DNA of 64,000 nt from Intestinimonas butyriciproducens (GCF_016901775.1 NZ_JACJKW010000012.1:33733-97732); one strand, 5' to 3'; positions 9,284 to 17,499 are shown, counted from the stretch's first letter. Program-made: numbers and translations. The notes: generated from the sequence alone by a model not told the origin.

Positions 9284-9462
9284 AGACTGTTGAAAAACCT
9301 GCATAGGGAAAAAGGATTTTGCCCTATCCCTATGAATTTGCAAAAAGCTGCGACCTGTGCGCGGCTTTTTGCACCGATCAAGGGACAAGTGTGCGCCGCA
9401 GGCGTGCATGCAGCCCCTTGCAAAAACTCGAAAAAGTGGCCTTTGGCCACTTTTTCGACACG
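9284..9462. repeat. MITE-like inverted-repeat element, copy 1
   Basis: A non-coding element of about 180 bp whose ends are inverted copies of TGTCGAAAAA (start CTGTTGAAAAACC near 9287, end CACTTTTTCGACAC near 9460). Inside are three hairpins: GCAAAAAGCTGCG (9340-9352) pairing with CGCGGCTTTTTGC, a CAAGGG...CCCTTG arm pair, and CGAAAAAGTGGCC pairing with GGCCACTTTTTCG at 9429-9457. A second copy is at 54720-54901; the hairpins are kept and differences in the stems are mostly tolerated by G-U pairing. Each copy lies just downstream of a stop codon. Confidence 0.8.
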
Positions 9463-9464
9463 CT

Positions 9465-9499
9465 CAATCCCCCATCTCTCCTGGAGAGATGGGGGATTG
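9465..9499. terminator. Terminator-like hairpin between convergent genes
   Basis: A near-perfect palindrome: CAATCCCCCATCTCTCC pairs with the following GGAGAGATGGGGGATTG. It sits between the rightward amidohydrolase operon and the leftward gene at 9514. The T tract is short, so factor-independent termination is likely but not certain. Confidence 0.5.
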
Positions 9500-9513
9500 T
9501 TGTCTGGAATGGG

Positions 9514-9783
9514 TTACTTGGACCACAACGGAGCGGTGAAAAAGGCGGCGAAGAACAGGAAAAACAATGCAAAGCTGACATACCGTTTTTTCAGGGCAAA
9601 ATACAGAAGGGTAAAGACGGCCCACAGCCCCAGGAGGATGCACACAAGGATGGTGAGTGGGGTGAACTGTTTTTCTCCCGAGGGCAGAAGCCCACCTATC
9701 GCCAAAAACAGCACCACATTGGCAAGGGAGGAAAACCGGCCCAGATTTTTCTGGTTGATTTGCTCTTTCCATTTGGACAGCAT
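9514..9783 (-). CDS. Small membrane protein, two or three transmembrane helices
   Basis: An 89-residue hydrophobic protein of no recognised family. After an N-terminal basic stretch (LSKWKEQINQKNLGR) there are hydrophobic segments at about 16-30, 40-60 and 66-84. The start at 9783 is chosen because AAAGGAG lies seven bases upstream; the ATG two codons earlier is too close. The frame stays open far upstream inside the next gene but without a ribosome site. It begins 13 bp after the stop of the P-loop kinase gene and is probably cotranscribed with it. Confidence 0.6.
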   Translation of the reverse strand: MLSKWKEQINQKNLGRFSSLANVVLFLAIGGLLPSGEKQFTPLTILVCILLGLWAVFTLLYFALKKRYVSFALFFLFFAAFFTAPLWSK

Positions 9784-9796
9784 ATCCATTCTCCTT

Positions 9797-10330
9797 TCAC
9801 AACAGGTTCGCCGCTCCCAGCACCCGCCGAAGAAGGATGTCAGTGTCCTCCGGCCATAGAATAAGGGCGGGACAGGGAGCCTGGGCGATCTTTTGCAGAT
9901 GGGAACACAGGGAGTTGGGTTCTTCCTCCCCGGCGGTGTCATAGCAGGCGGCCCATTCCAGAAATTCCTGGGTCAGCTGGTGGTGAGGGTGCCGGGGGTC
10001 TTCCCACTGGCCATAGCGCAGGGTTTCCCTTTGGCGCAGCCGCTCCATCCGTTCCTTTTCCGGGCAGCGGAGCAGCACCAGCAGGTCGGGGGTAAAGGGC
10101 GGGGCAGGAAACCAGCGGGTCACATCCCCGTCCAGAATAAAGGAGGGAAACCGCCGGAGATCGGTGAGAAGCATCCGCCGCCGCTCTTCCACCGGGCGGG
10201 GAATGTCAAACTTCTCATCGGGCCACAGATAGTGGTCGCTTTGCAGATGGGGCAGACCGGTTTTTTGGGCCAGGGCTTTGGCCAGGGTACTTTTCCCTGC
10301 CCCGGAGGCCCCCAGAAGCTGAAGGATCAT
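9797..10330 (-). CDS. P-loop nucleoside-kinase-like protein
   Basis: A 177-residue NTPase beginning M-I-L-Q-L-L-G-A-S-G-A-G-K-S-T-L, a Walker A motif at residues 7-14. The following L-P-H-L-Q-S-D-H-Y-L-W block, and D-G-D-V-T-R-W around residue 70, resemble small AAA_18/adenylate-kinase-like or topology-modulation (FlaR-like) proteins. The phosphate acceptor cannot be told from the sequence. It diverges from the QueG-like gene and precedes the small membrane protein. Confidence 0.7.
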   Translation of the reverse strand: MILQLLGASGAGKSTLAKALAQKTGLPHLQSDHYLWPDEKFDIPRPVEERRRMLLTDLRRFPSFILDGDVTRWFPAPPFTPDLLVLLRCPEKERMERLRQRETLRYGQWEDPRHPHHQLTQEFLEWAACYDTAGEEEPNSLCSHLQKIAQAPCPALILWPEDTDILLRRVLGAANLL

Positions 10331-10348
10331 GGTGTTTCCCCCTTTCCG

Positions 10349-10377
10349 TTGCAATTTGGATAGGGATATTTTATCAT
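10349..10377 (+). promoter_or_regulatory. SigA-type promoter of the QueG-like gene
   Basis: TTGCAA (10349-10354), a 17 bp spacer and TATCAT (10372-10377), followed after about 25 nt by AAGGAGG and the ATG at 10409. Confidence 0.65.
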
Positions 10378-10408
10378 AAGGCCAGGAAAGGAACAAGGAG
10401 GGGTGCAG

Positions 10409-11248
10409 ATGGACGGCATGGAAAAAATCAAGGAAATACTGGAAAGCTGGAGCGGGGGCTGGGGCATCATAGAAGCACAGCCGGTGCTTCGGTACATGGG
10501 GGAGGAAAACCAAAAGAAGGCGTTGGAGCAGGTGCCGGGTCTTTCCGCTCTTCTGTGCTGCGTTCTGCCCTATTACGCCGGGGAAGAAGAGGGGAACCTG
10601 TCCCTGTATGCCCGGGGGGAAGACTATCACCAGGTGGCGGGGCGTTATCTGGAAGAAAGCTGCAAGCAGCTGGAGGAGCTGTTTCCCGGCCATACATTCC
10701 GGGGCTATGCAGATATCTCTCCCTATCCCGAGGTCTATGCCTGTGCCCGGGCCGGACTGGGCAAAATCGGACAAAACGGCCTGCTGATCACCCCCCGGTG
10801 GGGAAGCTATGTGTTTTGCTGCATTATCGCCTGTGATCTGCCCTTTACAGGGGGAAAGGAGCCGGAGCCTTGCCGGGGCTGCGGCCTGTGCCGGGCCTCC
10901 TGCCCCGGTGGTGCTTTGACGGAAGAGGGAAAGCTCATGGAGAGCCGGTGCCTTTCTGCCCTCACCCAAAGCCGGGGAGAGCTGACACCCTGGCAGGAAG
11001 ATCTGATCGCCCACAGCAAGCGGGTGTGGGGCTGCGACATCTGCCAACAGGTGTGCCCGGAAAACAAAGGAGTAAAAACCAGCTATATTGCAGAATTTAC
11101 AGAGAATATTACGAGAAGTATAGAAAAACAAGATCTGGAGGGGCTTTCTGACCGGGCTTTCCGGAAAAAATATGCCGGGAAGGCCTTCTCTTTCCGGGGG
11201 ATCAAGCCCCTGAAGCGGAATCTGGAACTAAAGGAAAAGAAGGAATAA
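10409..11248 (+). CDS. Short QueG-like double [4Fe-4S] protein
   Basis: The 279 residues match the core of epoxyqueuosine reductase: a DUF1730 region (Y-A-R-G-E-D-Y-H near residue 72; G-Y-A-D-I-S-P-Y with the likely acidic catalytic residue; A-G-L-G-K-I-G-Q-N) followed by two iron-sulfur motifs, C-R-G-C-G-L-C-R-A-S-C-P and C-D-I-C-Q-Q-V-C-P. True QueG proteins are about 380 residues with a C-terminal HEAT-like part, missing here. Reduction of epoxyqueuosine in tRNA is thus possible but not assured; no queuosine genes lie nearby. ATG at 10409 is preferred to GTG at 10403 because AAGGAGG is seven bases before it. Confidence 0.75.
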   Translation: MDGMEKIKEILESWSGGWGIIEAQPVLRYMGEENQKKALEQVPGLSALLCCVLPYYAGEEEGNLSLYARGEDYHQVAGRYLEESCKQLEELFPGHTFRGYADISPYPEVYACARAGLGKIGQNGLLITPRWGSYVFCCIIACDLPFTGGKEPEPCRGCGLCRASCPGGALTEEGKLMESRCLSALTQSRGELTPWQEDLIAHSKRVWGCDICQQVCPENKGVKTSYIAEFTENITRSIEKQDLEGLSDRAFRKKYAGKAFSFRGIKPLKRNLELKEKKE

Positions 11249-11341
11249 TCCCCTCTCAGGGAGCGAAACTAATGCCAAAGCCTGAAAACAAAATCCAGCC
11301 CCCAGCCGAGGGAGCAAAGGGCGTGGAAAAAGGAGGAAGCC

Positions 11342-11776
11342 ATGGAGGTTTGGCATTTGATGAGTTCCGGCGCGGTGACGGTGGGGCCGGAGGACACGGT
11401 GGCCAGGGCTGCCCGGCTGATGGAGCGTCACGGCGTGGGGGCCTTGCCGGTGTGCGATGGGGATGGAAGGGTCAGGGGCATTCTCACCGACCGGGATGTG
11501 GCGGTGCGGTGTGTGGCTCTGGGAGAAAGGCCGGAGGAAACCCCGGTGGCAGAGATTATGTCCCGCCATGTGCTCACCATTCCGCCGGGGGCCGACGCCC
11601 GTCAGGCCGCCCAGTTCATGGCCCAGGGGCAGGTGCGCCGTCTGCCGGTGGTGGAGGATGGCATTTTGCAGGGGGTGATCTCCCTGGGGGATGTGGCCAG
11701 ATGCCGGGCCTGTCATCTGGAGACCCTGCGGGCCTTGGAAGAGATCTGCCGGGAGGGAGCGCCGGGGGAAGGCTGA
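11342..11776 (+). CDS. Tandem CBS-domain protein
   Basis: A 144-residue stand-alone pair of CBS domains (about residues 1-60 and 66-125), with the repeated pattern of M-S or I-M-S, then T-V/T-I, A-A, L-P-V-V/V-C-D, G-V-I/G-I-L, and a T-D-R-D-V turn. Such proteins bind adenine nucleotides or related ligands and act as sensors; the partner is unknown. It follows the QueG-like gene by 93 bp. The preceding bases AAAGGAGGAAGCC give a strong ribosome site. Confidence 0.88.
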   Translation: MEVWHLMSSGAVTVGPEDTVARAARLMERHGVGALPVCDGDGRVRGILTDRDVAVRCVALGERPEETPVAEIMSRHVLTIPPGADARQAAQFMAQGQVRRLPVVEDGILQGVISLGDVARCRACHLETLRALEEICREGAPGEG

Positions 11777-11809
11777 AGCACTTAAAAAGCCGGAAAAAGC
11801 AGAATCATT

Positions 11810-11839
11810 TTGACACCCGCCTGGAAGGGGTGCTATACT
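11810..11839 (+). promoter_or_regulatory. SigA-type promoter of the FemX-like/alanine racemase operon
   Basis: Exact TTGACA (11810-11815), an 18 bp spacer and TATACT (11834-11839). The leader of about 75 nt contains a GC-rich segment followed by a T7 run near 11897-11903, which could act as a weak attenuator. Confidence 0.75.
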
Positions 11840-11921
11840 GAATCCATATATCTTTTCCCTTTGGGAAAAAAGTAGGATTCGGCATCACCGGGGCGGTTTT
11901 TTTCGCCCTTTCAGAAAAAGG

Positions 11922-13052
11922 ATGGATGATACAATGATCGAAACAGTGACAACGGCTACTCTGGCCGAATACGAAGAGTTTATCAAAGGGCATCCCAAGG
12001 GCCATTTTCTCCAGTCCTCCAAATGGGGACGGCTGAAGGACAGCTGGAAGTGGGAAGCCATCGTCAGCCGGGATGGAGAAGGCAAGATCCGGGGAAGTCT
12101 GGCGGTGCTCATCCGCAAGGTGCCCGCCGCACCCTATACCCTGATGTACGCCGGCCGCGGCCCGGTGTGCGACAGCCACGACAAGGAGACTCTGGCTGAG
12201 CTGACCCAGGGGGCCAAAGAGCTGGCGAAAAAATACCATGCCTATTCTCTTATGATGGACCCGGACATCAAAAGCGAGGACAAGGAGTTCATCTCCATCA
12301 TGAAGGATCTGGGCTACAAACACAAAGAGAGCGGCAAGAATTTTGAAGGGGTGCAGCCCAACTATGTGTTCCGCCTGGATGTGGCGGGCAAAACCCTGGA
12401 TGAGCTGATGGCTGCTTTCCACCAGAAGACCCGCTACAACATCCGTCTGGCCGGACGGAAAGGGGTGGAGGTCATCTGCTGCAATGAGGAGCAGGTGAAG
12501 GAAATGCTGCCCCACTTTGCCCGGATCATGGAAGAGACCGGTCAGCGGGACGGCTTTATCACAAGACCCCAGGGCTATTTTGAAAAGCTGCTGCGGGAGA
12601 TGGGAGAGGACGCCCGGCTCTATATGGCCCTTTATAACGACAAGCCGGTGGCCGGCACCCTGGCCATCCACTTCGGCAACAAGGTCTGGTATCTCTACGG
12701 CGCTTCCTCCAACCAGTACCGGAATGTGATGCCCAACTATCTGCTCCAGTGGAACATGATCCAGTGGGCTGTGGAAGAAGGCTGTGAGGTATACGATTTC
12801 CGGGGCGTCTCCGGAGATCTCACCCCGGAAAACCCCCTCTATGGCCTGTATCTGTTCAAAAAGGGCTTCAGCGGAGAACTGGTGGAGTTCTGCGGGGAGC
12901 TGGAATACATCTATAAGCCTGTGGTCAATCTGGCGGTGGGCGCCGGAATGAAAATGGTGCGCACTCTGCGCCACGCCGCCTATGTGCGGAAAACCAAAAA
13001 GGACAAGCCCCAGGAAAAGGCCAAAGAGACAGAAAAACAGGAAAACAAGTAG
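11922..13052 (+). CDS. FemX/FemAB-family peptidoglycan aminoacyltransferase
   Basis: A 376-residue protein with the double GNAT fold of Fem ligases, which move an amino acid from aminoacyl-tRNA onto the peptide stem of lipid II at the inner face of the membrane. Recognisable are F-L-Q-S-S-K-W-G near residue 30, T-R-Y-N-I-R-L-A-G-R-K-G near 170, and the C-terminal Y-L-Y-G-A-S-S-N and Y-D-F-R-G-V blocks. The tail is Lys/Glu rich. ATG at 11922 is annotated; ATG at 11934 is also possible. An alanine racemase gene follows 22 bp later, so the pair serves the cell wall. Confidence 0.88.
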   Translation: MDDTMIETVTTATLAEYEEFIKGHPKGHFLQSSKWGRLKDSWKWEAIVSRDGEGKIRGSLAVLIRKVPAAPYTLMYAGRGPVCDSHDKETLAELTQGAKELAKKYHAYSLMMDPDIKSEDKEFISIMKDLGYKHKESGKNFEGVQPNYVFRLDVAGKTLDELMAAFHQKTRYNIRLAGRKGVEVICCNEEQVKEMLPHFARIMEETGQRDGFITRPQGYFEKLLREMGEDARLYMALYNDKPVAGTLAIHFGNKVWYLYGASSNQYRNVMPNYLLQWNMIQWAVEEGCEVYDFRGVSGDLTPENPLYGLYLFKKGFSGELVEFCGELEYIYKPVVNLAVGAGMKMVRTLRHAAYVRKTKKDKPQEKAKETEKQENK

Positions 13053-13074
13053 CCCTTTGGGAAGGGGATAACAG

Positions 13075-14169
13075 ATGAAACGGCTTGTGATCGAAGAAGA
13101 GAAGATCATACACAATCTGGAGGTCATCGGGGAAAAATCCGGCGGAACCCCGCTGATCGCCGTGCTCAAGGCCAACGCCTATGGCCTGGGGATGCTCCCC
13201 ATGGCCGATCTGCTCCGTCGCCAGGGGGTCAAGCGCTTCGCCGTCACCGAGCCGGAGGATGCGGTGGCGCTGCGGGACGGAGGTTTTCTGGAGGAAGAAA
13301 TTCTCATGCTCCGCTCCACCGCCGTCAAAGAGGATATTGAGAAGATTTTGTCCTCCACCGCCACGGCGGCCATCGGCTCCTATGATGCGGCTGTGGCGCT
13401 CAACGGCATGGCGGAAGAAGCGGGAATGGTGGCCGATGTCCATGTGGAGATCGACACCGGCATGGGCCGCTACGGTTTTGAGCCGTCGGAACTGGAACGG
13501 GTGCTTTCGGTATTCCGTTTTATGGGAAATCTCCATGTCACCGGCATGTTCACCCATTTCCCTTCGGCCTTTGCCAGTCCTAAGGCCACCAGGGCCCAAT
13601 ATGACAAACTGGTGGAAATGGCGGCCAAGGTGCGCCAGGCGGGTTTTGACCCGGGAATGCTTCACGCCGCCAACAGCGCCGCCTTGTTCCGCTGCGACCT
13701 GCCCTCTCTGGACGGGGTGCGCATCGGTTCGGCCATTGGCGGCCGCACCACAGCCAAGGGAGACACCGGGCTGCAGAAGACCGGACGGCTGGAAAGCCAG
13801 GTGGCCGAAGTCCGTTGGCTTCCGGCGGGCCACGGGGTTGGTTATGGCCCGGCCTTCGTCACAAAGCGCCCCACCAAAATCGCCGTCATTCCGGTGGGCT
13901 ACGCCGATGGATTCATGGTGGAAAAAGGACGGGACGCCTTCCGTTTCCGGGACAGCCTGCGCTATGCACTGGGAGATATGATGAAATGGCTGCGGCGGAA
14001 AAAATTCTATGTGACGGTGGGCTCTCGCCGGGTGCGGGTGCTGGGGCATGTGGGGCTCAACCACACCACAGTGGATGTGACCGACATCGACTGCCAGCCG
14101 GGAGAAATCGCTTTGTTCGATGTATCCCCCATGTTTGTGCCCCCTTCCATTCCCCGGGTCTACCGGTGA
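13075..14169 (+). CDS. alr: Alanine racemase
   Basis: PLP enzyme that interconverts L- and D-alanine for peptidoglycan. 364 residues, family length. The PLP lysine is K32 in V-L-K-A-N-A-Y-G-L-G, and the second catalytic residue is Y257 in V-G-Y-G-P-A-F. Other family blocks include E-I-D-T-G-M-G-R-Y-G and the V-G-Y-A-D-G segment. It is the second gene after the Fem-like gene with an AAGGGGATAACAG site. A paralogue with serine or lysine preference cannot be excluded, but there is no membrane domain as in VanT. Confidence 0.92.
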   Translation: MKRLVIEEEKIIHNLEVIGEKSGGTPLIAVLKANAYGLGMLPMADLLRRQGVKRFAVTEPEDAVALRDGGFLEEEILMLRSTAVKEDIEKILSSTATAAIGSYDAAVALNGMAEEAGMVADVHVEIDTGMGRYGFEPSELERVLSVFRFMGNLHVTGMFTHFPSAFASPKATRAQYDKLVEMAAKVRQAGFDPGMLHAANSAALFRCDLPSLDGVRIGSAIGGRTTAKGDTGLQKTGRLESQVAEVRWLPAGHGVGYGPAFVTKRPTKIAVIPVGYADGFMVEKGRDAFRFRDSLRYALGDMMKWLRRKKFYVTVGSRRVRVLGHVGLNHTTVDVTDIDCQPGEIALFDVSPMFVPPSIPRVYR

Positions 14170-14199
14170 GGAAAAGGGTGTTTGTTCACGAAATATCCA

Positions 14200-14228
14200 T
14201 TGAATCTTTTTTCCAGATGGAGTATAAT
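14200..14228 (+). promoter_or_regulatory. SigA-type promoter of darA-holB-ricT
   Basis: TTGAAT (14200-14205), 17 bp, exact TATAAT (14223-14228). It begins 30 bp after alr and gives a leader of about 60 nt before darA. Confidence 0.75.
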
Positions 14229-14293
14229 AAGGACAATCCAAAGGGGGGTCCCCCCAGTATTTTCAATAAAAACCACCAAGGAGGCGGCTACAT

Positions 14294-14617
14294 ATGAAAA
14301 TGATTATTGCGATCCTCAATTCGGATGATGCTTCCACTGTCATGCATAATCTGATGAAGGAAGGCTATCAGATCACAAAACTGTCCACCACCGGCGGCTT
14401 TCTCCGGGCTGGCAATGTGACGGTGCTCATCGGCGTGGAGGATGACAAGCTGGAGCACTGCCTGGAGATCATCGGCAAATACTCCAAGAGCCGCAAGCAG
14501 CTCATTCCCAGCAGCGCCGAAGCCGGCATCAGCTTCTATCCTTCCATGCCTGTGGAAGTGGTTGTGGGCGGCGCCACCATCTTCGTGCTGGATGTGGAAC
14601 AGTTCAAGAAAGTCTGA
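14294..14617 (+). CDS. darA: Cyclic-di-AMP receptor of the DarA/PstA family
   Basis: A 107-residue PII-like protein. M-K-M-I-I-A-I-L-N-S-D-D, T-K-L-S-T-T-G-G-F-L and G-N-V-T-V-L-I-G-V-E-D are hallmarks of DarA (YaaQ), which binds c-di-AMP as a trimer. Its downstream target is unknown in the family. AAGGAGG lies eight bases before the start. The order darA-holB-ricT is widely kept in Firmicutes (yaaQ-holB-yaaT in Bacillus), which supports the call. In this window the Trk/Ktr potassium system is another type of component commonly under c-di-AMP control. Confidence 0.93.
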   Translation: MKMIIAILNSDDASTVMHNLMKEGYQITKLSTTGGFLRAGNVTVLIGVEDDKLEHCLEIIGKYSKSRKQLIPSSAEAGISFYPSMPVEVVVGGATIFVLDVEQFKKV

Positions 14618-14623
14618 TCGAGT

Positions 14624-15580
14624 ATGCGTCTTGCGCATTTGTTGGGGAACGAGCGTCTCAAAGAGGCGCTCGCTCCCCTTTTCAAAGAGGATTTTCCTCA
14701 GTCTGTGATTCTGGAAGGGGCGGAGGGCCTGGGCAAGCGCACCGCCGCCTTTTCTATGGCCCAGGCCCTGATGTGCCGGGAGAAGGACGGGCCTTGCGGT
14801 CAGTGCGGACCCTGCGTGCGCATGAAGGCCGGTTCCCATCCGGATTACCAGCTGTTCAATCCCGAGGGTGGGATGATCAAAGTGGACGATGTGCGGGAGA
14901 TCCGCCGTCTGTCCTTCATCCGTCCCAGCGAAAGCAGCCGGAAGATCTTTGTGCTCAATGACAGCGGCAGAATGAATCCCCAGGCCCAGAATGCCTTGCT
15001 CAAAGTTCTGGAAGAGCCCAGGGAGACGGTGTTCATCCTGCTGTGCCGCCAGGCCGGAGAGCTTTTGGAAACGGTGCGCTCCCGGTGTGTTCGCTATGCT
15101 CTGGATCCGCTGCCCCAGGCGATGGTGGAGGAAGAACTGGAAAAACGGCAGCCGGAAAAAGGTCCGGCGGCAAGACGACGGGCAGCAGAACGCTGCGGCG
15201 GCTCTCTGGGCCGGGCTCTTCAGCTGCTGGAGGGAGAAGAAAGCAAAGGCTGCGCCGCGGCCCGCCGCTTTTTGAATGCCCTGCCTCAGGGAGAGTGGCA
15301 GATGCTGGCGGCCTGTGTGGACGCAGGAAGCCTGAGCCGGGAGGAATTTGCCATTTTCTGCGATGAAGTCTGCGTGGGGCTGTGGCATCTGGCCCGGGAA
15401 AAGGGCGGAGAAGAGTGGATTCTGTCCCTGTATGATTATGTGCGGGGCCTTTCGGCCCGCGCCCAATGGAACGCTTCGGTGTCCGCCATGAGCGGGGGAC
15501 TGGCTGCCACTTGCGGCCAGCTGCTCTTTGCCGGGCCCCAAGGGAGGAAATATGACGGAAGTTATCGGAGTTCGTTTTAA
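14624..15580 (+). CDS. holB: DNA polymerase III subunit delta prime
   Basis: Clamp-loader subunit. 318 residues with an AAA+ core: the P-loop G-A-E-G-L-G-K-R (residues about 33-40) is degenerate, as usual for delta prime; the zinc module C-R...C-G-Q-C-G-P-C follows at about 50-64; N-A-L-L-K-V-L-E-E-P is the sensor/box block. It begins six bases after darA. The last 29 bp overlap the start of ricT in another frame, indicating translational coupling. Confidence 0.92.
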   Translation: MRLAHLLGNERLKEALAPLFKEDFPQSVILEGAEGLGKRTAAFSMAQALMCREKDGPCGQCGPCVRMKAGSHPDYQLFNPEGGMIKVDDVREIRRLSFIRPSESSRKIFVLNDSGRMNPQAQNALLKVLEEPRETVFILLCRQAGELLETVRSRCVRYALDPLPQAMVEEELEKRQPEKGPAARRRAAERCGGSLGRALQLLEGEESKGCAAARRFLNALPQGEWQMLAACVDAGSLSREEFAIFCDEVCVGLWHLAREKGGEEWILSLYDYVRGLSARAQWNASVSAMSGGLAATCGQLLFAGPQGRKYDGSYRSSF

Positions 15581-16718
15581 AAAAGTGGGGAAAGTCTATG
15601 ACTTTGACCCGGTGAACCTGAAAGTGGACAAGGACAGTTATGTGATCGTGGAAACCGCCCGCGGGGTGGAATACGGTCAGGTGGCCACTCCCAACCACGA
15701 GGTGGAGGACGATCAGATCGTAAGGCCCCTGCGCCGGGTGCTCAGGGCCGCCACCGATGAGGACAAAAAGACGGTGGAGGAAAACCAGCGTCTGGAAAAA
15801 GAGGCCTTTACCATCTGTGAAAAAAAGATCCGGGCCCACCAGCTGGAAATGAAGCTGGTGGAGGTGGAATACACCTTTGACCGGGGAAAGATCCTCTTCT
15901 ATTTCACCGCCGATGGCCGGGTGGATTTCCGGGAGCTGGTGAAAGACCTGGCATCGGTGTTCCGTACCCGCATCGAGCTGCGGCAGATCGGCGTGCGGGA
16001 CGAAGCCAAGATGCTGGGAGGACTGGGGGTGTGCGGCTGCCCGTTGTGCTGCGCCACCTTCCTGGACGATTTTGCGCCAGTGTCCATCAACATGGCCAAG
16101 GATCAGGGCTTGTCCCTCAATCCTTCCAAGATCTCCGGCAGCTGCGGCCGGCTGATGTGCTGCCTGAAATATGAAAATGAGGCCTATCAGGACCTGCTGC
16201 GCACCACGCCGCCGGTGGATTCCCTGGTGGAGACCCCCAACGGTCAGGGTGTGGTCACCGAGATCAGCCTGCTGCGGGGATTCTGCAAGGTCCGTCTGGA
16301 AGACAGCAACGAGCCTCCCCGGCTTTACCGGAAAGATGAGCTGACCGTGCTGCGCCCCGGACGCATCCGGGCCCGCCGGTCAAAAAGCAAATCGGCCGAC
16401 CATGGCGAGAGTTCCGCCAAGGCGCAGGAAGCGGCTCACAAGCCGGAGCCGGCGCCCCAGAAGGCGGAGACCCTTCTTGCTCCCAAGGGGGAGGAGGAAC
16501 GGGGAGAAAACCGGGGGAAAAACCAGCGTCCTCCCTCCCGCCGTCCCCGGGAAAACCGGGAGAACAAGGAGAAGCGGGAAAACCGCAATCGTGAAAACCG
16601 GGAAGGCCGGGAAAACGGTGAAAATCGGGAAAACCGCAGCCGTCCGCCCCGCCGCTATCCTCCCCGCCGTCCGCGAAAGACCGGGGAAGGAAAGCCGGAA
16701 GGCAAAAGTGAAGAGTGA
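15552..16718 (+). CDS. ricT: PSP1-domain protein RicT (YaaT)
   Basis: Residues 1-270 match RicT/YaaT, which in Bacillus works with RicA and RicF, carries iron-sulfur clusters and promotes RNA maturation by RNase Y. Key cysteines sit in C-G-C-P-L-C-C (about 163) and C-G-R-L-M-C-C-L-K-Y (about 198). The last 110 residues are a disordered tail rich in Arg, Glu, Asn and Pro with repeated R-E-N-R-E-N units, not found in the Bacillus protein; it may bind RNA. GGGAGGAA before 15552 fixes the start, 29 bp inside holB. Confidence 0.9.
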   Translation: MTEVIGVRFKKVGKVYDFDPVNLKVDKDSYVIVETARGVEYGQVATPNHEVEDDQIVRPLRRVLRAATDEDKKTVEENQRLEKEAFTICEKKIRAHQLEMKLVEVEYTFDRGKILFYFTADGRVDFRELVKDLASVFRTRIELRQIGVRDEAKMLGGLGVCGCPLCCATFLDDFAPVSINMAKDQGLSLNPSKISGSCGRLMCCLKYENEAYQDLLRTTPPVDSLVETPNGQGVVTEISLLRGFCKVRLEDSNEPPRLYRKDELTVLRPGRIRARRSKSKSADHGESSAKAQEAAHKPEPAPQKAETLLAPKGEEERGENRGKNQRPPSRRPRENRENKEKRENRNRENREGRENGENRENRSRPPRRYPPRRPRKTGEGKPEGKSEE

Positions 16719-16725
16719 TCCCCAG

Positions 16726-16753
16726 CGCCCCGGTGAGATGCCGGGGCGTTTTT
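16726..16753 (+). terminator. Factor-independent terminator after ricT
   Basis: CGCCCCGG pairs with CCGGGGCG across a 7-base loop, followed by TTTTT. Confidence 0.85.
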
Positions 16754-16826
16754 CCGTGGATCAGGCATAGAAAGTGGGACAGGGGCATAGGCATAAAGCA
16801 GAATGAGGAATATGCGGAGGTGCTTT

Positions 16827-17306
16827 ATGCTGATTTTCACCACCAAGCTGAACAAAAAGAAGCTGCTCGCCCTGGTGATCGGGTTTTTCATCCTGGCAGG
16901 AGCGGTGATTTTGCTGTGGCCCCACAAGGAAGAGGGAACTCCTGTTTCCAGCATGGGAAGTCTGGAAGGGGCGGGGAACTATCTCCAGTCTCTGGGGTAT
17001 GAGCTGGAAAAAGAGCCGGTGCGCCAGGAGGACATCACTTTGCCGGAAACATTTGATTCGGTCTATGAGGAATACAACAGCCTGCAAAAAGAGTGCGGCT
17101 TTGACCTTTCCCCCTACAAAGGGAAGAATCTCAAGCTGTATACCTATCGCCTGACAAACTACCCCGGGGAGCCGGAGGCCATGGCCGATGTGCTTGTGAA
17201 AGGGGAGAAAGTGGTGGGCGGGTCGGTATATTCCGCTGCTCTGGACGGTTTCATGCACGGGCTGCGCCCGGTGTCAGAAGGGGGAAACAGCTCTTCCAAT
17301 CGGTGA
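16827..17306 (+). CDS. Membrane-anchored DUF4830-type protein
   Basis: A 159-residue protein with one N-terminal membrane helix (about residues 11-30, preceded by basic residues) and an outside domain. The outside part (Y-L-Q-S-L-G-Y-E-L then Y-R-L-T-N-Y, then V-L-V-K-G-E-K-V-V-G-G) resembles DUF4830 proteins, conserved in Clostridia and of unknown function. GCGGAGG before 16827 supports this start rather than the ATG eight codons earlier. It stands alone between two terminators. Confidence 0.7.
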   Translation: MLIFTTKLNKKKLLALVIGFFILAGAVILLWPHKEEGTPVSSMGSLEGAGNYLQSLGYELEKEPVRQEDITLPETFDSVYEEYNSLQKECGFDLSPYKGKNLKLYTYRLTNYPGEPEAMADVLVKGEKVVGGSVYSAALDGFMHGLRPVSEGGNSSSNR

Positions 17307-17311
17307 AAATG

Positions 17312-17344
17312 GGAGCGGGCTTATGGCCTGCTTCCACTTTTTTG
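17312..17344 (+). terminator. Terminator after the DUF4830 gene
   Basis: GGAGCGGGC pairs with GCCTGCTTCC using G-U pairs, then CACTTTTTT. Confidence 0.7.
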
Positions 17345-17419
17345 GCCGTATTTTCTCTTCCAAATGACGGAAAGAAAACAGATGGAGAAAAGTTCTATAA
17401 AATATTTTGCAAATAATTG

Positions 17420-17448
17420 TTGAAATTCATAGAAAAATACATTAAAAT
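17420..17448 (+). promoter_or_regulatory. SigA-type promoter of the PucR-type gene
   Basis: TTGAAA (17420-17425), 17 bp, TAAAAT (17443-17448), in an A/T-rich stretch that stands out from the GC-rich surroundings. Confidence 0.65.
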
Positions 17449-17499
17449 AGACATAGTGCTTTCTCGCAATTTATTGAAATTAGACAAAGGGTGGTTTTG

